Source: Bifidobacteriaceae bacterium (GTDB lineage Bacteria; Actinomycetota; Actinomycetes; Actinomycetales; WQXJ01). Taken from it: a stretch of DNA of 11,139 nt. The notes beneath the pieces were generated by a model. That model was not told the DNA's origin, made no database searches, and was given only the letters and a program-made list of their open reading frames with translations. The stretch spans positions 1 to 11,139 of the forward strand of contig JAIRXV010000103.1 in NCBI GenBank assembly GCA_031268115.1. The letters are read 5' to 3'. The position numbers were made by a program, and so were the translations under genes. This document shows, in pieces, positions 7,477-11,139 of this stretch. The stretch's first letter is position 1. Each line of letters starts with the position of its first letter.

Positions 7477-7516
7477 TGCTTTGCCACCCGGGGTCGAATC
7501 CTCGACTCCGCCCACC
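7446..7516 (+). other. Stem-loop spanning the hypE stop and hypE-hypC gap
   Basis: GGTGGGCG (7446-7453) pairs perfectly with CGCCCACC (7509-7516), and nested inside it ACCCC (7454-7458) pairs with GGGGT (7490-7494). A 14-nt bulge is left on the 3' side. No U tract follows, so it is not an ordinary terminator. It may affect mRNA stability or hypC expression, or be fortuitous. Confidence 0.35.
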
Positions 7517-7536
7517 AGCGAAAGGATCGCCGCGCC

Positions 7537-7809
7537 ATGTGCCTGGGTATTCCCGGTGAGGTTATCGCCATCGTCGACGAGTCCGAACACCTGGCGAGTG
7601 TCGCAGTGAACGGCGTTCGCAGAACCATCTCGGCCCGTTTGCTCGCGGATGATCCCGTTGCTGTGGGTGATTGGGTTCTTGTTCACGTCGGCTTCGCGAT
7701 GAGCAAGATCGATGAACATGAGGCCGCTTTGACTCTAGACCAGATTCAGAAACTCGGCAGGCCGTTTGAAGAGGAAATGGATGCTTTTCTTGAAACCGAG
7801 ATCCTATGA
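7537..7809 (+). CDS. hypC: HypC, hydrogenase maturation chaperone
   Basis: This 90-residue protein is a canonical HypC: MCLGIPGEV with the essential Cys2, then a small beta-barrel domain with VAVGDWVLVHVGFAMSKID and an acidic helical tail (EALLTLDQ-like segment, then EEEMDAF). With HypD it holds the Fe(CN)2CO group during assembly, and it chaperones the hydrogenase large-subunit precursor. Its start is fixed by the Met-Cys. AAAGGA at 7520-7525 lies upstream at a rather long spacing. It is 60 nt after hypE, plausibly the same transcript, and clearly distinct from the longer HypC/HupF-like protein at 5711. Confidence 0.95.
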   Translation: MCLGIPGEVIAIVDESEHLASVAVNGVRRTISARLLADDPVAVGDWVLVHVGFAMSKIDEHEAALTLDQIQKLGRPFEEEMDAFLETEIL

Positions 7810-7841
7810 TGCGGTCTTCGCTAATGCCAAGGGCCCGTGAA

Positions 7842-7885
7842 TCACACGCAAGGCTCGAATCCGCTAAAACGATTCGCGGCTGTGA
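7842..7885 (+). other. Hairpin in the hypC-hypD gap
   Basis: TCACA (7842-7846) pairs with TGTGA (7881-7885). Inside it, GGCTCGAATC (7852-7861) pairs with GATTCGCGGC (7871-7880), 8 of 10 positions, around a 9-nt loop containing TAAAAC. It lies in the 138-nt gap after hypC. It may attenuate or protect the transcript; no U tract follows. Confidence 0.4.
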
Positions 7886-7918
7886 TCTGCTGTTTCGCCG
7901 ACTTTGGCGAGAACCCTG

Positions 7919-7924
7919 CATAAT
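7919..7924 (+). promoter_or_regulatory. hypD: Possible -10 box for hypD
   Basis: CATAAT, within CCTGCATAATAG, lies 23 nt before the hypD start in an otherwise GC-rich gap. No convincing -35 box sits 16-18 nt upstream, so a separate hypD promoter is only a possibility. Confidence 0.25.
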
Positions 7925-7947
7925 AGTGTGCGCGCGAAGGAGTATCG

Positions 7948-9060
7948 GTGCGGTTTGTTGACGAATTTCGCGATCCGGCGGCGGCCCGCAGCCTCTTGGC
8001 CGTCATCGAAGCCCAATCGGACCGTTTGGGCCGCGCATTCCATTTCATGGAAGTGTGCGGAGGGCACACGCATACGATCTATCGGCACGGCTTGGAGCAT
8101 TTACTGCCCGAACCGATTCAGTTTGTCCACGGACCGGGCTGCCCGGTGTGCGTCATCCCGATGGGTCGAGTGGATGACGCCGTGTGGTTAGCGGGCCAAC
8201 CAGGAGTCATCTTCACCACCTTCGGGGACATGATGCGCGTGCCGGGCACCCAGGGCAGCCTGCTCCAGGCCCAAGCGGCCGGAGCGGATGTGCGTTTCGT
8301 CTATTCGCCCTTGGACGCTCTCAAAGTCGCGAGAGACAATCCTGACCGCGAAGTCGTCTTCTTCGCGGTCGGCTTCGAGACCACCGCCCCCTCGACCGCC
8401 GTTACCCTGGTCAGGGCAACGGCGCTGGATGTGCGGAACTTCTCGGTCTTTTGCAACCACGTGCTGATCGAGCCGCCCCTACGGGCGATCTTGGACTCGG
8501 AAGAGTTGGTGCTCGACGGGTTCGTCGGACCGGGCCACGTAGCCACGGTGGTCGGATCGCGACACTTCGATTTCATTCCTCACGAATACGCGCTGCCTAT
8601 CGTGGTAACCGGGTTCGAGCCGCTAGATATTCTCCAGGCTGTCGAAATGCTGTTGGCCCAATACCAGACAGGCAGGTGCGAGGTGGAGAATCAGTACGCC
8701 CGAGTTGTCCGCGACATAGGCAACCCAGCGGCGTTGGCGCTGATGGAAGAGGTTTTCGAGGTACGCGAGAGTTTCGAATGGCGGGGCCTGGGCTTCATTC
8801 CAAGGTCCGGTTACGCCATCTCGGATGCCTATGCGCGCTTCGACGCTGAGCGGCGTTTCGCCATGCCCAGCATCCGTGTCGCAGATCCGCCGGCCTGCGA
8901 ATGCGGCATTGTCCTCAAGGGTCTGATCAAACCGTGGCAGTGCAAGGTATTCGGGACCGCCTGCACACCAGAGACTCCTATCGGAACCTGCATGGTCTCC
9001 CCCGAAGGCGCTTGCGCCGCGTACTACAACTTCGGCCGTCTCACCCGCCAGACCAAATGA
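7948..9060 (+). CDS. hypD: HypD, iron-sulfur scaffold protein for hydrogenase maturation
   Basis: HypD carries a [4Fe-4S] cluster and, with HypC, binds the iron on which the CN and CO ligands are assembled. The 370-residue product is full length. It has MEVCGGHTH (C37), HGPGCPVCVIP (C65, C68), VGFETTAP, FCNHV, GFVGPGHV and FEWRGLGFIP. The cysteine-rich C-terminus runs CECGIVLKGLIKPWQCKVFG, TACTPETPIGTCM, EGACAAYY. GTG 7948 has GAAGGAG at 7936-7942, 5 nt away. It follows hypC after a 138-nt structured gap and ends the hyp run. Confidence 0.97.
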   Translation: MRFVDEFRDPAAARSLLAVIEAQSDRLGRAFHFMEVCGGHTHTIYRHGLEHLLPEPIQFVHGPGCPVCVIPMGRVDDAVWLAGQPGVIFTTFGDMMRVPGTQGSLLQAQAAGADVRFVYSPLDALKVARDNPDREVVFFAVGFETTAPSTAVTLVRATALDVRNFSVFCNHVLIEPPLRAILDSEELVLDGFVGPGHVATVVGSRHFDFIPHEYALPIVVTGFEPLDILQAVEMLLAQYQTGRCEVENQYARVVRDIGNPAALALMEEVFEVRESFEWRGLGFIPRSGYAISDAYARFDAERRFAMPSIRVADPPACECGIVLKGLIKPWQCKVFGTACTPETPIGTCMVSPEGACAAYYNFGRLTRQTK

Positions 9061-9088
9061 CCTCGGAGGCAACGGTCCCCATGGCCGG

Positions 9089-9107
9089 CCAGTGTCCCGA
9101 CCACTGG
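9089..9107. terminator. Weak hairpin between convergent genes
   Basis: CCAGTG (9089-9094) and CACTGG (9102-9107) form a 6-bp stem with a 7-nt loop, in the 119-nt space between hypD and the convergent phosphodiesterase gene. No U tract is present on either strand; position is the main argument. Confidence 0.22.
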
Positions 9108-9179
9108 AATCGGGCAGCGCATCCCCGGCCCCGCCCTCACGCTTGGAGGATCTGTTGCGGTCGATCATGCCTTTCTAAC

Positions 9180-9800
9180 TCACGGTGTAGCTCCGAACAC
9201 CATTTGCGCAAGAGTGGTGTAATGAGTTCTCTCACCGTGGCGTCTTCCCAGGTGAGATGCCATAAGTGCAATGCGATCAACGGTCCAAACGGGGCCGCGA
9301 TAGTCGGCCAGCGCCCAAGCCGTCGACTGTCCAGAGCATCCTTTCCGTGACACCGTGATATGCGGGATGGGTTGCCTGTCCCGGGAATGGGCGACCGGTT
9401 CGGCGAGGTGGGGACCGGCATCGTCGGAAAGAGACTGCGCGGCTAACATCAGCGTCGTCAACTCGTCCCGCGCCCCACCCACACCAATCCACGTGGCGCC
9501 CGTGCGGAAGCTGCCAACACCGCTCGCCCAGATATCGAACGGAGCTTGACTAGCGGCGGCGCGCGAGAGCCCCTCTCCAATGAGAGCGAGGCGAGCCGGT
9601 GTCACGTCACCGTAAAAGGCAAGCGTGATGTGCCAGTTGGCGAGAGGCGTCCACTGATCCGGATAGGCGTCGGGAACACTCCCCAACGCGGCCCGGAGGT
9701 GCGTGCGGGCGGTCCACGGCAGCACAATGGCGGCGAATGCCCGAGTGAATCGTGGCGTGCTTGCAGCCCGTCCCATGTTGTGGGCTTCGGGTGCGTTCAC
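9180..9800 (-). CDS. thpR: RNA 2',3'-cyclic phosphodiesterase, 2H family (2'-5' RNA ligase-like)
   Basis: The 2H phosphoesterase fold hydrolyses 2',3'-cyclic phosphates in RNA and can act as a 2'-5' RNA ligase in vitro. Both catalytic HxTx motifs are present: NWHITLAFYGDV (H57-T59) and PHITVSRKG (H147-T149). They lie in the expected two-lobed order, with AFAAIVLP at the start of the domain and SFRTGATWIGVG between them. The length of 206 residues is slightly above the usual 175-190 because of a short N-terminal lead. The frame opens with GTG 9800. ATG 9776 (residue 9) is an alternative, and neither has a clear ribosome-binding site. It is transcribed alone, convergent with hypD, and has no evident link to hydrogenase. 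Confidence 0.9.
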   Translation of the reverse strand: MNAPEAHNMGRAASTPRFTRAFAAIVLPWTARTHLRAALGSVPDAYPDQWTPLANWHITLAFYGDVTPARLALIGEGLSRAAASQAPFDIWASGVGSFRTGATWIGVGGARDELTTLMLAAQSLSDDAGPHLAEPVAHSRDRQPIPHITVSRKGCSGQSTAWALADYRGPVWTVDRIALMASHLGRRHGERTHYTTLAQMVFGATP

Positions 9801-9905
9801 TGTCGAACGAATCGCGAAGGCTTTGGGGTAAGGCTAGAACCCAGGGAAGCGATCATCCATCCAGAATAGGGCAGCGCGTCTTGGACTGGGTGCGCTTTGG
9901 TGCGC

Positions 9906-9949
9906 TTTGCTGACACCCGCTGCTCGCTCATCTGGTCGGGGTCAGCAAA
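9906..9949. repeat. Long hairpin upstream of thpR
   Basis: TTTGCTGAC (9906-9914) pairs perfectly with GTCAGCAAA (9941-9949). After one bulged A the stem continues, CCCG (9916-9919) with CGGG (9937-9940), giving 13 bp around a 17-nt loop. The left arm overlaps a 9-base direct repeat (TGCGCTTTG at 9891 and 9901). It lies about 105 bp upstream of the thpR start; its role is unknown. Confidence 0.55.
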
Positions 9950-10095
9950 CCGAGGTTGTAGGCGAGCTTGGCGCGCGCGAATCAGGATGCGGGGGGTCTG
10001 GCCGGACGCCACCGGGTTTGACCGTTCCCGCGCAGGTGGGCCCGGTTTCGCTACCGGAGTACGCGTGCCGGTTTGGTGCCGATCGCAGAGTCCGC

Positions 10096-10115
10096 CCACC
10101 CGACCTTTCGGGTGG
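10096..10115. repeat. 8-bp hairpin with tetraloop
   Basis: CCACCCGA (10096-10103) and TCGGGTGG (10108-10115) form a perfect stem with a 4-nt loop. It is terminator-like but has no U tract and no evident gene to terminate. Confidence 0.45.
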
Positions 10116-10205
10116 AGTCAGGAGTAGAGGCCCGTCAGCGAACTGCACGATGACTGCGTTGGCCGAGCGGGGCGAGGCGTGGACCAGTCGGTTCGAGTCG
10201 GATCG

Positions 10206-10359
10206 ATAGAGCTATTGGTCAATAGTGGACGGCGCGCGCTCACATCAATAGAGGTTTCGGCTATTAGAGTAGCTGGATTCGCGCGTTTCGGCTTGGTCTA
10301 ATCGCCGAAACCTCTATAGAGATGCAGAGAGCCGCGGTTCCAATAGCCAAGAGCTCTAT
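10206..10359. repeat. 154-bp nested inverted-repeat unit
   Basis: Inner arms 10248-10268 and 10297-10317 pair at 20 of 21 positions (ATAGAGGTTTCGGC, one mismatch, ATTAGA) around a 28-nt loop. Outer arms are ATAGAGCT (10206-10213) with AGCTCTAT (10352-10359), and CTATTGG (10212-10218) with CCAATAG (10340-10346), separated on the right by a short interruption. Smaller palindromes lie inside: CTATTG-GT-CAATAG (10212-10225) and CTCTATAGAG (10313-10322). The unit is AT-richer than its surroundings and has no ORF. A non-autonomous element or a structured regulatory or RNA locus fits. Confidence 0.65.
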
Positions 10360-10488
10360 ATGGACGCGGCCTGGTGGGCGCCGCGGCACCAGCCGACCCA
10401 ATACGTCGCCCCAGGTGTCTCTTGTGTTCTGAAATGCTGGTGTCTTAGCCGGCTTCCCGAGAGAAAAAGGGTGGATAGCTCGACGGCC

Positions 10489-10503
10489 TGAGGCGAAGCC
10501 TCA
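10489..10503. repeat. Short perfect hairpin next to a G10 run
   Basis: TGAGGC and GCCTCA form a 6-bp stem around GAA. Ten consecutive G residues follow at 10505-10514, a rare homopolymer. On the minus strand this is a C10 run followed by a hairpin. Confidence 0.4.
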
Positions 10504-10505
10504 TG

Positions 10506-10612
10506 GGGGGGGGGCGCTAGACAGGGCCTAAATCGGGCACTCCCGAAAGATACCACGGCAGGTCAGGGCGTTACCGTTGGCGCCGAAACGAAATCGCCCA
10601 CAGTTTGCCGGG
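10506..10612. repeat. Diverged relative of the 107-bp element (copy B)
   Basis: Bases 10526-10590 align without gaps to 1693-1757 of copy A at 48 of 65 positions, and further similarity continues to the right end with one gap. The apical hairpin is retained as ACGGCA (10555-10560) with TACCGT (10572-10577) around GGTCAGGGCGT, with one compensatory pair change relative to A. The terminal inverted repeats are no longer recognisable, so this looks like an old, decayed copy. Confidence 0.62.
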
Positions 10613-10637
10613 ACGGCGCTGACAGATGGTGCCATAC

Positions 10638-10733
10638 CGCTTTGGCCGGCTGGCCGCCGAGTCATTCGGCCGCCGAGCCGTTTGGCCATCCAGCTATCCA
10701 GTCACCCGGGCACCTGGCCATCCAGTCGTCCGG
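10638..10733. repeat. Array of twelve degenerate 8-bp units
   Basis: The stretch divides without gaps into CGCTTTGG, CCGGCTGG, CCGCCGAG, TCATTCGG, CCGCCGAG, CCGTTTGG, CCATCCAG, CTATCCAG, TCACCCGG, GCACCTGG, CCATCCAG, TCGTCCGG. The last base is always G, and most units have C at position 2 and R at position 7. The 8-bp period argues against protein coding. Confidence 0.6.
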
Positions 10734-11039
10734 CCTCAGGCTAGCCGCCAACCGTTAGGGGAAGGCATCGTCCCGGCGATGCTGGCTGCTGCGTTTCAGG
10801 TGGTCCGGGCTTTGCCCTCCCCAGCTCACGTGGGCGTCGGCCGGTCCTTCGCCGGTCTCGTGCCGGATCGGTGGGCAAGGACCTGAGCATGGCCTTTGTT
10901 GTGTTGCCCGTCTGCTGGATTGGTTCGGCAACGCCGGGCGATACGTCGCCAGGAGGGATACTGTGCCAGCAAGGTGCGGGTTTGCGGTTCGCGCCCCACC
11001 CATCGCGTTGCGTCTCACGCGCTTACCCTGGCTCCGACT

Positions 11040-11090
11040 CCCCGACCCCAACCCCAACCCCCGACCCCCCGACCCCCCGACCCCGACCCC
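11040..11090. repeat. C-rich (CCCCRA)n tract, potential G-quadruplex on minus strand
   Basis: Eight C tracts of 4 to 6 bases are separated by GA or AA. The complementary strand has eight G4-6 tracts with 2-nt spacers, a very strong G-quadruplex pattern; the plus strand could form an i-motif. Confidence 0.8.
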
Positions 11091-11139
11091 AACCGCACCT
11101 TTTCCTTCCTGTTGACCGCAAACGAGATTATCTTGGGTG

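Larger units (their letters stand above)
9801..11139. other. Gene-free, repeat- and palindrome-rich region
   Basis: About 1.3 kb with no convincing gene. Open frames of 60-100 codons on both strands give Arg/Pro/Ser-rich products without motifs, and several are crossed by hairpins or by the 8-bp array, whose period is not a multiple of three. The structures found are annotated separately. No tRNA, rRNA or CRISPR array was seen. Confidence 0.6.

Noticed and set aside
7446..7517. Possible tRNA gene (72 nt, GTCGAATC-like T loop, CCA end)
   Set aside because: The T arm and acceptor cannot both form in register, no anticodon or D arm appears, and the 5' third is the conserved end of HypE.
9797..10099. 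Minus-strand frame of 100 codons upstream of thpR
   Set aside because: It spans the 9906-9949 hairpin and resembles no family; a partial alignment to transposase-like text was too weak to keep.
10638..10733. CRISPR array
   Set aside because: Units are 8 bp with no spacers; there is no 25-40 bp repeat and no cas gene.
10755..11057. Minus-strand frame of 100 codons at the right end
   Set aside because: No motif, no ribosome-binding site, Arg/Pro/Ser-rich, and it runs into the simple repeat.
11040..11090. CCCCAA-type telomere repeat
   Set aside because: Spacing and units are mixed (GA and AA, 4-6 C), it is short, and the flanking genes are bacterial.

Overview
The window looks like chromosomal DNA of a high-GC Gram-positive bacterium (Actinomycetota). 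The evidence is strong G+C bias at third codon positions, many GTG/TTG starts, GTGA stop/start overlaps, and proteins resembling actinobacterial AbiE, HypC/HupF, HypE, HypD and ThpR. This comes from reading the sequence only; no database search was possible.

Layout. (1) 1-2823 is a decayed accessory or defence segment: an apparently intact AbiEi antitoxin with a palindromic operator candidate, a broken AbiEii toxin (internal deletion plus a frameshift at a C run), a 107-bp near-palindromic element with perfect 20-bp inverted ends, and a remnant of an AlbA/RecG-like ATP-binding regulator with several lesions. (2) 2883-5574, minus strand: an unrecognised 809-residue membrane protein with about 20 membrane segments, preceded 9 nt upstream by a small, apparently frameshifted ORF. 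(3) 5711-9060, plus strand: a partial [NiFe]-hydrogenase maturation cluster. It holds a HypC/HupF-like chaperone with an unusual Cys/His/Asp-rich N-terminal extension, HypE with a repeat-rich insertion, canonical HypC, and HypD. HypC and HypD form the scaffold on which the Fe(CN)2CO group is built. HypE (with HypF, not in the window) makes the cyanide ligand on its C-terminal cysteine. HypA, HypB, HypF and the hydrogenase itself are not here. (4) 9180-9800, minus strand: a 2H phosphodiesterase (ThpR), convergent with hypD. (5) 9801-11139: about 1.3 kb with no convincing gene but dense structure: several hairpins, a 154-bp nested inverted-repeat unit, a diverged second copy of the 107-bp element, an array of twelve degenerate 8-bp units, and a C-rich tract able to form G4/i-motif structures.

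The most unusual signals are the pair of related palindromic elements about 8.8 kb apart, which share a loop and show one compensatory stem change; the structured gene-free tail; the two atypical Hyp proteins; and the large orphan membrane protein. No complete new multi-gene system is proven by the sequence alone.
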